From Meridianimarinicoccus roseus (GTDB lineage: Bacteria; Pseudomonadota; Alphaproteobacteria; Rhodobacterales; Rhodobacteraceae): a stretch of DNA of 64,000 nucleotides. The stretch covers positions 186,001 through 250,000 of the forward strand of contig NZ_QGKU01000048.1 of NCBI RefSeq assembly GCF_003172915.1, read 5' to 3'. Positions 7,788 through 16,318 of this stretch are shown here, piece by piece. A model generated the notes under the pieces. The model was not told where the DNA came from. It was given only the letters and a program-made list of their open reading frames with translations, and ran no database searches. Position numbers and translations under genes: made by a program. Position 1 is the stretch's first letter. The number at the start of each line of letters is the position of its first letter.

Positions 7788-10154
7788 ATGAACACCGATG
7801 ATGACGAAAACGCCTTCATGGATGCGCAGATGCCGCTGTCGCGCCGCGCGCTGGCCGCGCGCCCCGCGCCCTATCTCGACGGGCTGAATTCGGAACAGCG
7901 CCGTGCCGTCGAAACGCTGGACGGGCCTGTGCTGATGCTGGCCGGCGCGGGCACCGGCAAGACGCGGGCGCTGACCGCGCGGATTGCGCATCTGCTGAAC
8001 ACCGGTCACGCGCGCCCGAACGAAGTGCTGGCGGTCACCTTCACCAACAAGGCGGCGCGCGAGATGAAAGACCGCGTCGCGCACCTGATGGGCACGGGCG
8101 CGGACGGGATGCCGTGGCTTGGCACGTTCCACGCCATCAACGTCAAGCTGCTGCGCCGCCACGCGGAACTGGCCGGGCTGAAGTCGAACTTCACCATCCT
8201 CGACACGGACGATCAGGTGCGCCTTCTGAAACAAGTGATCGCGGCACGCGGCATCGACGAAAAGCGCTGGCCCGCGCGCCAGCTTGCCGCGCTGATCGAC
8301 GGCTGGAAGAATCGCGCGCTGACGCCGTCGCAGGTGCCCGCGGCGGACGCGAGCGCCTTCAACAACCGCGGCATCGTGCTTTATGACGACTACCAGGTCC
8401 GGCTGCGCGATCTGAACGCGACGGATTTCGGCGACCTGCTGCTGCACATGGTGACGGTTTTCCAGTCGAATCCCGACCTTCTGGAGCAGTATCAACGCTG
8501 GTTCCGCTACATTCTCGTCGATGAATATCAGGACACGAACGTCGCGCAGTACCTGTGGCTGCGGCTGCTGGCGGGCGGGCATCGCAACATCTGCTGCGTG
8601 GGCGATGACGACCAGTCGATCTATGGCTGGCGCGGGGCCGAGGTCGGCAATATCCTGCGCTTCGAGAAGGATTTCCCCGGCGCGGCGGTAATCCGGCTGG
8701 AACAGAACTACCGCTCCACGGGCCATATCCTCGGCGCGGCGTCGGGCGTGATCGCGGGCAATCGCGGACGGCTTGGCAAGACGCTCTGGACTGACCGGGA
8801 CGGGGGCGACAAGCTGCGCCTGATCGGCCATTGGGACGGTGAAGAGGAAGCCCGCTGGATCGGCGAGGAACTTGACGCGCTGCAGGGCGGCACCCGCGGC
8901 GGGCGGCCCTACAGCCTGGACGAGGCTGCCATTCTCGTGCGTGCCAGCCACCAGATGCGCGCGTTCGAGGACCGGTTCCTGACCATCGGGCTGCCCTATC
9001 GCGTGATCGGCGGGCCGCGCTTCTACGAACGGCTCGAGATCCGCGATGCGATGGCCTATTTCCGGCTGGTTGTCAGTCCGGCAGACGATCTCGCGTTCGA
9101 GCGGATCGTGAACACGCCCAAGCGCGGCCTCGGCGACAAGGCGGTACAGAAGATCCAGCGCGCCGCGCGGGCGAACGGCGTGCCGCTGGTGGAGGGTGCG
9201 AAGATCGTTCTGGCCGCTGGCGAGATGTCCGGCAAGGGCAAGGCGGAGTTGACGCGCTTCCTGTCGCTGCTCGGCCAATGGCATGCAGAGGTGCTGGATG
9301 AGGGGCACAATCACATCGAACTGGCCGAGAAGATCCTCGACGAGAGCGGCTACACCGCGATGTGGCAGAACGACAAGACGCCCGAGGCGCCGGGCCGTCT
9401 GGAGAACCTCAAGGAACTGGTGAAGGCGCTGGAGGGGTTCGAGAACCTGCAGGGTTTCCTCGAACATGTCGCGCTCATCATGGACAACGAAACGGACGAG
9501 GGCGGCGCGAAGGTCAGCATCATGACACTGCACGCGGCCAAGGGGCTGGAATTCCCGGTCGTGTTCCTGCCGGGTTGGGAGGATGGGCTGTTCCCCTCGC
9601 AGCGGTCCATGGACGAGAGCGGGGAAACGGGTCTGGAGGAGGAGCGTCGCCTCGCCTATGTCGGCATCACGCGCGCCGAAGAACTTTGCACCATCTCCTT
9701 TGCCGCGAACCGGCGGGTCTATGGTCAGTGGCAATCCGCGCTTCCTTCGCGGTTCATCGACGAGTTGCCCGAAGCGCATGTCGATGTGCTGACCCCGCCG
9801 GGCCTGTACGGTGGCGGCTATGGGGCGGCGGCGGGCGCGCGGGGCGACTCGCGCATCGAATCGGCGGCGGCGTCGGCCAATGTCTACAACTCGCCTGGCT
9901 GGCGGCGACTACAGTCGCGCAGCGGGCAACGCGGCACCAGTCAGCCGAAGGACAGTTTCGCGCCCGTGATCGACCTGCAGGCGGTCTCCGCCTTCGCCGA
10001 GGGCGATCGCGTGTTCCACCAGAAGTTCGGCTACGGGACCGTGCTGGGCACCGAAGGCGACAAGCTGAGCGTGGGATTCGACAAGGCCGGCGAGAAGCAC
10101 GTTGTGTCCCGCTTCGTCACCAGTGCCGATATGGCGGACAACACGCCGTTCTGA
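7788..10154 (+). CDS. uvrD: ATP-dependent DNA helicase UvrD/PcrA
   Basis: A 788-residue superfamily 1A helicase that unwinds DNA 3'-5' in nucleotide excision repair, mismatch repair and replication restart. Walker A GAGTGKT is at residues 53-59, with SF1 motifs following in order: TFTNKAAREM, VDEYQDTN, GDDDQSIYGWRGA, LEQNYRST, the HAAKGLEFPVVF motif and the VGITRA motif. The last 60 residues carry a PcrA-type Tudor-like domain (FHQKFGYGTVLG), which contacts RNA polymerase in better-studied relatives. I prefer the ATG at 7788; a GTG at 7764 in the same frame would add eight residues. A perfect LexA box lies 42 bp upstream, so SOS induction is likely. It is divergent from pyc. Confidence 0.95.
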   Translation: MNTDDDENAFMDAQMPLSRRALAARPAPYLDGLNSEQRRAVETLDGPVLMLAGAGTGKTRALTARIAHLLNTGHARPNEVLAVTFTNKAAREMKDRVAHLMGTGADGMPWLGTFHAINVKLLRRHAELAGLKSNFTILDTDDQVRLLKQVIAARGIDEKRWPARQLAALIDGWKNRALTPSQVPAADASAFNNRGIVLYDDYQVRLRDLNATDFGDLLLHMVTVFQSNPDLLEQYQRWFRYILVDEYQDTNVAQYLWLRLLAGGHRNICCVGDDDQSIYGWRGAEVGNILRFEKDFPGAAVIRLEQNYRSTGHILGAASGVIAGNRGRLGKTLWTDRDGGDKLRLIGHWDGEEEARWIGEELDALQGGTRGGRPYSLDEAAILVRASHQMRAFEDRFLTIGLPYRVIGGPRFYERLEIRDAMAYFRLVVSPADDLAFERIVNTPKRGLGDKAVQKIQRAARANGVPLVEGAKIVLAAGEMSGKGKAELTRFLSLLGQWHAEVLDEGHNHIELAEKILDESGYTAMWQNDKTPEAPGRLENLKELVKALEGFENLQGFLEHVALIMDNETDEGGAKVSIMTLHAAKGLEFPVVFLPGWEDGLFPSQRSMDESGETGLEEERRLAYVGITRAEELCTISFAANRRVYGQWQSALPSRFIDELPEAHVDVLTPPGLYGGGYGAAAGARGDSRIESAAASANVYNSPGWRRLQSRSGQRGTSQPKDSFAPVIDLQAVSAFAEGDRVFHQKFGYGTVLGTEGDKLSVGFDKAGEKHVVSRFVTSADMADNTPF

Positions 10155-10265
10155 ATCTGTCGGAAAGATATACGTTTTTACGCGCGCGGCAGGGCTGGAA
10201 ACCCCTGGTGTCTTTCGATATGCGTTCTTTCAGCCCGCAACCTTTTGCCGCATCGGAGCCCGACA

Positions 10266-10646
10266 TTGAAATATCTGATCGTTGAGGATGACCCGAACCT
10301 GCGACTTCTCTGGCGTTCGGTTCTGGGCGATCTGGGCTACAGCGTGTCCGAAGCGGCAACCCTCGAAGATGCGGAAGCGGCTCTGCGCGAGACCGCGTTC
10401 GACGCGATGGTTCTGGATCTTTACCTTGGCCGCGAAAACGGGCTTTCGCTGGCCATGACGGTCGAAAAGGTCAGCCCCGGCTGCAAGGTCATCGTCGTGA
10501 CCGGCGCCGCCGACGTGCGCGAGGACGAACTGCGCGCCAAGGTGGGGTCGATCGTGTCGGTGCACCACAAGCCGGTGGATATCGAGGACCTGATCGGGGT
10601 TTGCGCGCAGCTTGGAAAAGCATCAGGCGCCGCCGCAAGCGGCTGA
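10266..10646 (+). CDS. stand-alone receiver-domain response regulator
   Basis: A 126-residue CheY-like protein consisting of a receiver domain only, with no output domain. The acidic cluster is E7-D8-D9, the phosphoacceptor D51 (in VLDLYLGRENG), the conserved threonine T79 and lysine K102 (HHKPVD), so it should be phosphorylated normally. The start is a TTG at 10266, chosen because GGAG lies seven bases upstream and the first residues (MKYLIVEDD) are standard for the fold; a TTG at 10245 would add seven non-conserved residues. No histidine kinase is adjacent, so partners are unknown. A short GCCG/CGGC hairpin overlaps the stop codon and is followed by six Ts (10647-10652), a weak terminator. 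It follows the helicase by 111 bp. Confidence 0.85.
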   Translation: MKYLIVEDDPNLRLLWRSVLGDLGYSVSEAATLEDAEAALRETAFDAMVLDLYLGRENGLSLAMTVEKVSPGCKVIVVTGAADVREDELRAKVGSIVSVHHKPVDIEDLIGVCAQLGKASGAAASG

Positions 10647-10748
10647 TTTTTTCTCAAAGATGAATTAATTGTTAAGATCGGAGCAGAGCGCCTCCGTCGC
10701 TATTGCGTCATCCAGCGGTATGATTCGTCGGCATTTGCGGATTCGGGC

Positions 10749-10791
10749 AAAAAAAAGCGGCGACACCAGGGAGGAGGAGGGTGCCGCCGCT
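10749..10791 (-). terminator. Rho-independent terminator of the small RNA
   Basis: A 12-bp stem (10756-10767 with 10780-10791) with one G-U pair, a 12-nt CCUCCUCCC-containing loop and a run of eight Us. It is both the second regulatory loop and the transcript end. Confidence 0.85.
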
Positions 10792-10883
10792 AAAAACAGA
10801 AAGCCCAGGGAGGAGGAGGGGCCTTCTGAACCGTGGAGCGTCAGGTCCGAGCCGATCAAAGATCAACCTTTCCTTCTGCTGTT
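10749..10883 (-). ncRNA. cuckoo-type (CcsR-like) small RNA with two CCUCCUCCC loops
   Basis: Read on the minus strand, two adjacent hairpins each present CUCCUCCUCCCU in a 12-nt loop. Hairpin 1 (10797-10828) has a 10-bp stem closed by CAGAAGGCCC; hairpin 2 (10756-10791) has a 12-bp stem starting AGCGGCGGCACC and runs straight into eight Ts, so it doubles as a Rho-independent terminator. This is the hallmark of the alphaproteobacterial cuckoo RNA family, including the CcsR RNAs of Rhodobacter sphaeroides, whose loops mimic an anti-Shine-Dalgarno sequence. A possible promoter (TTGTGC, 16 bp, TATCTT at 10890-10917) would start the transcript near 10883; the 5' end is a guess. No DUF1127-type small protein gene, the usual partner of CcsR RNAs, is evident upstream. 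It lies between the response regulator and mrp, antisense to neither. Confidence 0.8.
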
Positions 10884-10889
10884 GAAAGA

Positions 10890-10917
10890 AAGATAGCATG
10901 ATGCTGCGCTTGCACAA
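10890..10917 (-). promoter_or_regulatory. possible promoter of the small RNA
   Basis: On the minus strand TTGTGC (10912-10917) is separated by 16 bp from TATCTT (10890-10895), a plausible -35/-10 pair that would start transcription about 55 nt before the first hairpin. CcsR RNAs are driven by RpoH-type sigma factors in R. sphaeroides; the boxes here do not let me say which sigma factor is used. Confidence 0.3.
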
Positions 10918-11070
10918 TGGCTTGAAACGCAAGCCTGCCATGCAGTTTCCGCATAGGTCATGCGCCGCGGCCGGTTTTGCATCCGTTTTGGTCCGGTCTG
11001 GCCGTTGCCTTTCGGCTGGGTCCGTCCCCATGTAATTCACCACAACACAGACAACATAAGGGGTGCAGCG

Positions 11071-12168
11071 ATGTCGGTCACGAAGGAACAGGTCATGTCG
11101 GCGCTGGACGGGATCGCGCTGCCGCAGGGCAGCACGCTCGGAGCAGCTGACCTCGTGCGCGCAATCACGGTCCGCGACGGCGCGGTGCAGTTCGTGATCG
11201 AGGCACCGGACCCCGACACCGCCCGCCGCATGGATCCCGTGCGCCAGCAGGCCGAAGAACGTGTCGCCGCCTTGCCGGGCGTGGAGAGGGTGTCGGTCGC
11301 TCTGACCGCACATGGTCCTGCCCCGCAGCGCCCGGCCCGGCCCGGCGGGGGCGACACCCCGCCGCCCGCCCTGAAGATCGGTCGCCACGGCACCGACACC
11401 AAGGGGCCGCAGGACGTGCCCGGCGTGGACCGCATCCTGGCCATCGGGTCGGGTAAGGGCGGTGTGGGAAAATCCACCGTTTCGGCCAACCTCGCCGTGG
11501 CTCTGGCGCGCGAAGGGCGCCGCGTCGGGCTTCTCGACGCGGATTTCTACGGCCCCAGCCAGACACGCATGATGGGTGTGAGCAAGAAGCCCGCATCGCC
11601 CGACGGCAAGACGATCATCCCGCTGACCGCGCATGGCGTCACGGTCATGTCCATCGGCCTGATGGTCGATCCCGACCAGGCAGTGGTCTGGCGCGGCCCT
11701 ATGCTGATGGGCGCCCTGCAGCAGATGCTGGGGCAAGTCGAATGGGGCAAGCTCGATGTGCTGCTGATCGACATGCCGCCCGGCACAGGCGACGTGCAAT
11801 TGACGCTGTGCCAGAAATACAACCTTGCCGGGGCGGTGATCGTATCCACACCGCAGGATGTGGCTTTGATGGATGCGCGGCGTGCGCTCGAGATGTTCCA
11901 GCGGCTCAATGCGCCAGTCGTCGGGCTGGTTGAGAACATGAGCACGCATATCTGCCCGCAATGCGGATATGAGGATCACATCTTCGGTCATGGCGGCGTC
12001 GCGGCCGAGGCCGAGCGGCACGGGTTGCCCTATCTTGGTGCGCTGCCCCTCAATGTCGATGTGCGCCTTGCCGCCGATGCCGGAACCCCGATCGCTGCGG
12101 GCGATGGGCCACTTGCCGACCCCTACAGGCAGATCGCCCGCAACCTTGTCCGAGACGGGTTCGCCTGA
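11071..12168 (+). CDS. mrp: Mrp/NBP35-family Fe-S cluster carrier ATPase (ApbC)
   Basis: A 365-residue P-loop NTPase that carries and delivers Fe-S clusters to apoproteins in the cytoplasm. The N-terminal ~75 residues form the MIP18/DUF59-like domain, followed by a proline-rich linker. The deviant Walker A GSGKGGVGKST is near residues 125-135, and the cluster-binding CPQC motif has cysteines at 295 and 298. The ATG at 11071 has AAGGGG eight bases upstream; frame extension to 10960 is not conserved in character. It is a single-gene unit: a hairpin terminator follows at 12238 and the small RNA ends on the other side. Its position directly in front of the dcw cluster is probably incidental. Confidence 0.95.
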   Translation: MSVTKEQVMSALDGIALPQGSTLGAADLVRAITVRDGAVQFVIEAPDPDTARRMDPVRQQAEERVAALPGVERVSVALTAHGPAPQRPARPGGGDTPPPALKIGRHGTDTKGPQDVPGVDRILAIGSGKGGVGKSTVSANLAVALAREGRRVGLLDADFYGPSQTRMMGVSKKPASPDGKTIIPLTAHGVTVMSIGLMVDPDQAVVWRGPMLMGALQQMLGQVEWGKLDVLLIDMPPGTGDVQLTLCQKYNLAGAVIVSTPQDVALMDARRALEMFQRLNAPVVGLVENMSTHICPQCGYEDHIFGHGGVAAEAERHGLPYLGALPLNVDVRLAADAGTPIAAGDGPLADPYRQIARNLVRDGFA

Positions 12169-12237
12169 CCACACGGTCCCGTGATTCGTCGTCGCGGAGG
12201 GCGGGAATTCCTGGAATTTCCCGGTACCGCCGCCAAC

Positions 12238-12271
12238 CCGCCCGATCCGGTCCATCCGGGTCGGGCGGTTT
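12238..12271 (+). terminator. terminator-like hairpin after mrp
   Basis: An 11-bp stem (CCGCCCGATCC with GGGTCGGGCGG, one G-U pair) and a nine-base loop, followed by only three Ts. It lies 70 bp after the mrp stop. The stem is strong, the T-tract weak. Confidence 0.5.
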
Positions 12272-12371
12272 GCCTTCTGCATGGTGTGGCTTTGCCTGCC
12301 TGTTGCGCAATATCTGGTGCCCTTCTGTGCGGTGCATGCGTTTCCCATGAATTCCCATAAAAAACACTTGA

Positions 12372-12388
12372 GTGCCATAAGGTGCCAT
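12372..12388. promoter_or_regulatory. candidate MraZ or other operator: GTGCCAT direct repeat
   Basis: GTGCCAT occurs at 12372 and again at 12382, exactly one helical turn apart, with a further inverted GGCAC-type half (TTGGCAC) at 12399-12405. MraZ proteins bind short direct repeats spaced by about 10 bp in front of their own gene, so this is a candidate autoregulatory site about 245 bp before mraZ. The motif differs from the Escherichia coli TGGGN repeat, so the assignment is an inference. Confidence 0.3.
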
Positions 12389-12556
12389 GGCATCACTATT
12401 GGCACGGAAGGAACGGTTGGGCCCTTCGGGGCCACATAAAAAAATCGGCAGGTTCATACAGGCAAATCGCTTCGTCCGGACAAAACGGATCGTCCCGCGC
12501 CAGAGCAGTCCCCAAGACGCGCGCAGGGAAGGCCACCCCGAAGAGGGATAGAAGTA

Positions 12557-12594
12557 ACGGCGGGTAAAGCGGTGGCAGCGGCTTTTCCCGCCGT
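12557..12594 (+). promoter_or_regulatory. long hairpin in the mraZ leader
   Basis: An 8-bp stem (ACGGCGGG with CCCGCCGT), one T-T mismatch, then a 5-bp stem (AAAGC with GCTTT) and a ten-base loop. It ends 39 bp before the mraZ start and is followed by TTT. It could act as an attenuator, a processing site or an mRNA-stabilising structure for the first dcw transcript. Confidence 0.4.
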
Positions 12595-12632
12595 TTCCAC
12601 GTTTTCGGGGGCATGGCGCGAAGGCCGGGGCA

Positions 12633-13151
12633 GTGAAACGTAAGTTCAGGGGCGAATACACCCAGAAGGTGGACGGCAAGGGGCGCGTTTCGATCCCCGC
12701 CAAGTTCTGCCGGGCGCTCGAGTCCTCTGATCCCGACTGGTCCGAAGGCAAGCCAGCGACACTGTTTCTCGTGTTCGGCGACAAGCGCCGGGCCTTTGCC
12801 GAAGGCTACAGCGCCGAAAGCATGGCCGAGATCGAGGCGGGCATCAGCGCCCTGCCGCGCGGCACGCCGCGCCGCCTTGCGCTCGAAAAGGCCTTCTTCC
12901 GCCAGTCTGACGAAGTGCTTGTCGATGGCACGGGGCGGATCGTTCTGCCGCGCCCGGTGCGCGAAAAGATCGGGCTGCTGGACGAGGGCGAGGCGGTGTT
13001 CTGCGCCACCGGTGATCGCTTTCAGATATGGAACGCGCGCGACTTCCACGCGCAGGACTCGGGCGATGATCCCGCCGACGCTGTGCTGGACGCGCTTGGC
13101 GACGACCGCGACATCACCGAGCTTCTCAACGACGGCTGGAACGCATCATGA
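12633..13151 (+). CDS. mraZ: transcriptional regulator MraZ
   Basis: A 172-residue DNA-binding protein, first gene of the dcw cluster, which in other bacteria represses its own operon as a ring-shaped oligomer. Two swapped-hairpin AbrB-like repeats are visible: [13 protein letters not shown] at about residues 13-25 and [14 protein letters not shown] near 97-110, each with the DxxxR signature. The start is a GTG at 12633; an ATG 20 bases upstream is out of frame. The length is slightly above the ~150 typical for the family owing to an acidic C-terminal tail. The stop overlaps the rsmH start (ATGA), indicating translational coupling. Confidence 0.95.
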   Translation: MKRKFRGEYTQKVDGKGRVSIPAKFCRALESSDPDWSEGKPATLFLVFGDKRRAFAEGYSAESMAEIEAGISALPRGTPRRLALEKAFFRQSDEVLVDGTGRIVLPRPVREKIGLLDEGEAVFCATGDRFQIWNARDFHAQDSGDDPADAVLDALGDDRDITELLNDGWNAS

Positions 13152-14125
13152 CGGCGGCATCCCCGCATCTGCCGGTGCTCCTGACGCCGATCCTGCATCA
13201 CGCCGCCCCGGTCGGCGGCACCTGGATCGATGGCACATTTGGCGCGGGCGGCTATGCGCGCGGCCTGCTGGAGGCCGGGGCGGAGACCGTCATCGGCGTG
13301 GACCGCGACCCGCTGGCGCTGGAAATGGCCGCGCCGCTGATCTCTGCTTTCGGCGACCGGCTGCGTTTGGTGCAGGACAAGTTCTCGAACCTCGACCGCG
13401 CGGCAGGGACCCCGGTGCAGGGCGTGGTGCTGGATCTCGGTGTGTCGTCGATGCAGCTTGACCGGCCCGAGAGGGGCTTTTCGTTCCTGCGCGACGGCCC
13501 GCTCGACATGCGAATGTCGCAGGACGGCCCGTCGGCGGCGGATCTCGTGAACAGTGCGCCCGAGGCGCTGCTTGCCGACATTCTGTATCAATACGGTGAG
13601 GAACGCGCCTCCCGCCGCATCGCCCGCCGCATCGTGGAGCGGCGCAGCGAGGCCCCGATCGAGACGACCGGCGCATTGGTGCGGATCGTCGAATCCAGCC
13701 TGCCGCGCCCCAAGCCGGGCCAGAGTCATCCGGCGACCCGCAGCTTTCAGGCGCTGCGTATCGCGGTCAACGACGAATTCGGCGAACTTGCCGCCGGGCT
13801 GGAGGCGGCGGAGCGCGCGTTGGCACCGGGCGGGCTGCTGGCGGTGGTCAGTTTCCATTCGTCCGAAGACCGTGTGGTCAAGCGGTACTTCCAGGCACGG
13901 TCGGGCCGTGCGGGCCGGGCCAACCGCTTCGCGCCCGACATGGGCGCTGACGCGCCGCGCTTCGAGATGGTGAAGAACGGGGCGATCGGGCCGGACGAAG
14001 CCGAACTGGCGGCGAACCCGCGCGCCCGCTCGGCCAAGCTGCGGCTGGCACGGCGCACCGATGCGCCTGCGGGCGCAGTGGACAGAACGACGCTGGGGTT
14101 GCCCCGGCTGGTGCTGGAGGGGTAG
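13148..14125 (+). CDS. rsmH: 16S rRNA (cytosine1402-N4)-methyltransferase RsmH
   Basis: A 325-residue SAM-dependent methyltransferase (formerly MraW) that methylates N4 of C1402 in the ribosomal P site. The SAM-binding motif [16 protein letters not shown] is at about residues 29-44; the family signatures [10 protein letters not shown], the [14 protein letters not shown] stretch and the late [13 protein letters not shown] motif are all present. The usual family length is about 310. It overlaps mraZ by four bases and is followed after four bases by ftsL. Confidence 0.97.
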   Translation: MTAASPHLPVLLTPILHHAAPVGGTWIDGTFGAGGYARGLLEAGAETVIGVDRDPLALEMAAPLISAFGDRLRLVQDKFSNLDRAAGTPVQGVVLDLGVSSMQLDRPERGFSFLRDGPLDMRMSQDGPSAADLVNSAPEALLADILYQYGEERASRRIARRIVERRSEAPIETTGALVRIVESSLPRPKPGQSHPATRSFQALRIAVNDEFGELAAGLEAAERALAPGGLLAVVSFHSSEDRVVKRYFQARSGRAGRANRFAPDMGADAPRFEMVKNGAIGPDEAELAANPRARSAKLRLARRTDAPAGAVDRTTLGLPRLVLEG

Positions 14126-14129
14126 AGGC

Positions 14130-14462
14130 ATGCGCGTGATCATCGGGCTCGTTCTGGGCGGCATGGTGCTCGGCCTGGCTTTCTGGGCCTACCAGGAAAA
14201 CTACCGCACCCGGCAGGCACTGGCCGAGGTGCGCCAGATTCAGCGCGAGATCGGTTTCCTGCAAGAACAACTGACCGTGCTGCGCGCCGAATGGGCCTAT
14301 CTCAACCGCCCCGACCGGCTGCGCGCGCTTGCCGCGCTGAACTTTGAAAAGCTTGGCCTTCTGCCGATGACGCCGGACCATTTCGGGCGGCTCGACCAGG
14401 TTGCCTATCCGCCGCAGGACCCGATCCTGTCCTCGGCCGTGCCGTCCGGTGGCCAGCCATGA
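14130..14462 (+). CDS. ftsL: cell division protein FtsL
   Basis: A 110-residue bitopic membrane protein of the divisome that, with FtsB and FtsQ, activates septal peptidoglycan synthesis. One transmembrane helix spans about residues 3-20, followed by a short periplasmic coiled coil (to about residue 55) ending with the conserved LNRPDRLRALA segment that contacts FtsW/FtsI. Identification rests on this architecture and on position between rsmH and ftsI, since FtsL sequences diverge strongly. The ATG at 14130 follows GGTAGAGG. The stop overlaps the ftsI start (ATGA). Confidence 0.92.
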   Translation: MRVIIGLVLGGMVLGLAFWAYQENYRTRQALAEVRQIQREIGFLQEQLTVLRAEWAYLNRPDRLRALAALNFEKLGLLPMTPDHFGRLDQVAYPPQDPILSSAVPSGGQP

Positions 14463-16306
14463 CCGACCTGCCACGCCATCCGCACGCCCATGGTGTCGGC
14501 CCCGAGGCGCCCGCCGCGCCGCCGCGCCGCCCGCTGCGCCCTCTGGCCCGCATCCTGCGCGCCCGCGACCGGGGAGAGAACCCGGACCTGATCGAACGCG
14601 CCAACCTGGCCGAACGGCGCGGCGAAATCCAGGACCGCGCCCGCCGCCGCGCCGAGGGCCGCATCCTCGTGATCGGGCTGTTCTTCGTTGCCGCCTTCTG
14701 CACCGTGGGCCTGCGCATGAGCGCGCTGTCCACATCGGACCCGGTGGAGCCTGCCCATGCCCTTGGCGGCGAAGGCATCACCAGCGCCCGCGCCGACATC
14801 GTGGATCGCAACGGGCGCGTGCTGGCCACCAACGTCGTAACCCGCGCGCTCTATGCCCACCCGCAAGAAATGGTGGACATCCCCTTTGCGGCCGCCGAAC
14901 TGGCGCGCATCTTCCCCGATCTGGACGGCGACGCACTGGCCGCGCGGCTGCAAAGCGGCCGCAAGTTCGTCTGGATCCGCCGCACGCTGTCGCCCGAACA
15001 GATCCAGGCCGTGCATGACATCGGCGATCCGGGCCTTCTGTTCGCCGACCGCGACATGCGGCTCTATCCCAACGGCGCGCTGGCCGCGCATGTGCTCGGC
15101 GGCGCGCGCTTCGGGCGCGAAGGCGTCAGCGCGGCCGAACTCGTCGGCGTCGCCGGGATCGAAAAGGCCTTCGACGACCGTCTGCGCGACCCCGCGCAAC
15201 TGGACAGCCCGCTGCAACTCTCGATCGATCTGACGATCCAGGCCACGATGCGCGAGGTGCTGGACGGCGGGATGCGGCTGCTTGGTGCCAAGGGCGCGAG
15301 CGGCGTTCTGATGGACATTCACACCGGCGAGATCGTGGCGATGGTCTCACTGCCGGATTTCGACCCCAACCACCGCCCACAACCGCTGGTGAAGGGCGAC
15401 CAGGCCGACAGCCCTCTGTTCAACCGCGCGGTGCAGGGGGTTTATGAACTGGGCTCCGTGTTCAAGATCTTTACCGTCGCGCAGGCGCTGGAACAGGGTA
15501 TCGTCACCCCCGACACGATGGTCGACACGCAGGGTCCGCTGACCTGGGGCCGCCACAGGATCCGCGATTTCCGCAACTACGGCCCGCGTCTGTCTGCCAC
15601 CGACGTGATCGTGAAATCCTCCAACATCGGCACGGCGCATTTGGCACTAAAGATCGGTGGCCCGGCGCAGCGCGATTTCCTCGGGCGGCTCGGGTTTCTC
15701 GACCCGGTGCCGGTCGAACTGATCGAGGCGCCCAACGCCAAGCCGCTGCTGCCCGCCAACTGGGGCGAGATCCAGTCGATGACCATTTCCTACGGCCACG
15801 GGTTGTCCACCAGCCCGGTGCACCTCGCGGCGGGCTATGCCTCGCTGCTCAATGGCGGCACCAAGGTCACGCCGACGCTTTTGCGCCAGACCGGCCGTCA
15901 GGTCGGCCCGCGCGTCGTCTCCGAACAGACCTCGCGCGCGGCGCGGGACATGCTGCGCGCGGTTGTCACCAGGGGCACCGCCAGCTTCGCCGAAGTGCCG
16001 GGTTACGCCGTGGGCGGCAAGACCGGAACCGCCGACAAGCCCAAGCCCACCGGCGGCTACTACAAGGACCGCGTGCTGGCCACCTTCGCGGGTCTGTTTC
16101 CGGCCCATGACCCGAAATACGTCTTCGCGATCACGCTCGACGAGGGGCACGAGGTGGTCAACGGCAAGCCGATGCGCACGGCGGGCTGGACCGCTGTTCC
16201 TGTCACCGCCGAACTGATCCGCCGCGTCGCGCCGCTGCTTGGAATGCGGCCCGAGATTGAACCCGCCCTGCATTCCGGGCTACGGGAAGCGCGCAACGGC
16301 CAGTAG
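14459..16306 (+). CDS. ftsI: septal peptidoglycan transpeptidase FtsI (PBP3)
   Basis: A 615-residue class B penicillin-binding protein that cross-links septal peptidoglycan together with the glycosyltransferase FtsW. A cytoplasmic basic N-terminus of about 65 residues precedes one transmembrane helix (about 68-86). The pedestal domain follows, then the transpeptidase domain with the active-site SVFK (S333, K336), SSN at 387-389 and KTGT at 521-524. All catalytic motifs are intact. The cytoplasmic tail is proline- and arginine-rich and longer than in Escherichia coli, as is common in Rhodobacterales. It overlaps ftsL by four bases and murE follows after 12 bases. Confidence 0.97.
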   Translation: MTDLPRHPHAHGVGPEAPAAPPRRPLRPLARILRARDRGENPDLIERANLAERRGEIQDRARRRAEGRILVIGLFFVAAFCTVGLRMSALSTSDPVEPAHALGGEGITSARADIVDRNGRVLATNVVTRALYAHPQEMVDIPFAAAELARIFPDLDGDALAARLQSGRKFVWIRRTLSPEQIQAVHDIGDPGLLFADRDMRLYPNGALAAHVLGGARFGREGVSAAELVGVAGIEKAFDDRLRDPAQLDSPLQLSIDLTIQATMREVLDGGMRLLGAKGASGVLMDIHTGEIVAMVSLPDFDPNHRPQPLVKGDQADSPLFNRAVQGVYELGSVFKIFTVAQALEQGIVTPDTMVDTQGPLTWGRHRIRDFRNYGPRLSATDVIVKSSNIGTAHLALKIGGPAQRDFLGRLGFLDPVPVELIEAPNAKPLLPANWGEIQSMTISYGHGLSTSPVHLAAGYASLLNGGTKVTPTLLRQTGRQVGPRVVSEQTSRAARDMLRAVVTRGTASFAEVPGYAVGGKTGTADKPKPTGGYYKDRVLATFAGLFPAHDPKYVFAITLDEGHEVVNGKPMRTAGWTAVPVTAELIRRVAPLLGMRPEIEPALHSGLREARNGQ

Positions 16307-16318
16307 GGGGCAAGCACC

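Larger units (their letters stand above)
12169..12632. other. 464-bp gene-free region between mrp and mraZ
   Basis: No convincing coding frame on either strand. It holds, in order: the mrp terminator hairpin (12238-12271), a paired GTGCCAT repeat at 12372-12388, a small UUCG-capped GGCCC/GGGCC hairpin near 12421-12434, and a long hairpin (12557-12594) just before mraZ. The main promoter of the dcw cluster should lie here; I could not pick convincing -35/-10 boxes. Confidence 0.6.

Noticed and set aside
12421-12434. UUCG-capped GGCCC/GGGCC hairpin between mrp and mraZ
   Set aside because: Short stem, no T-tract downstream on the + strand and no gene ending there on the minus strand; listed only as part of the interval.
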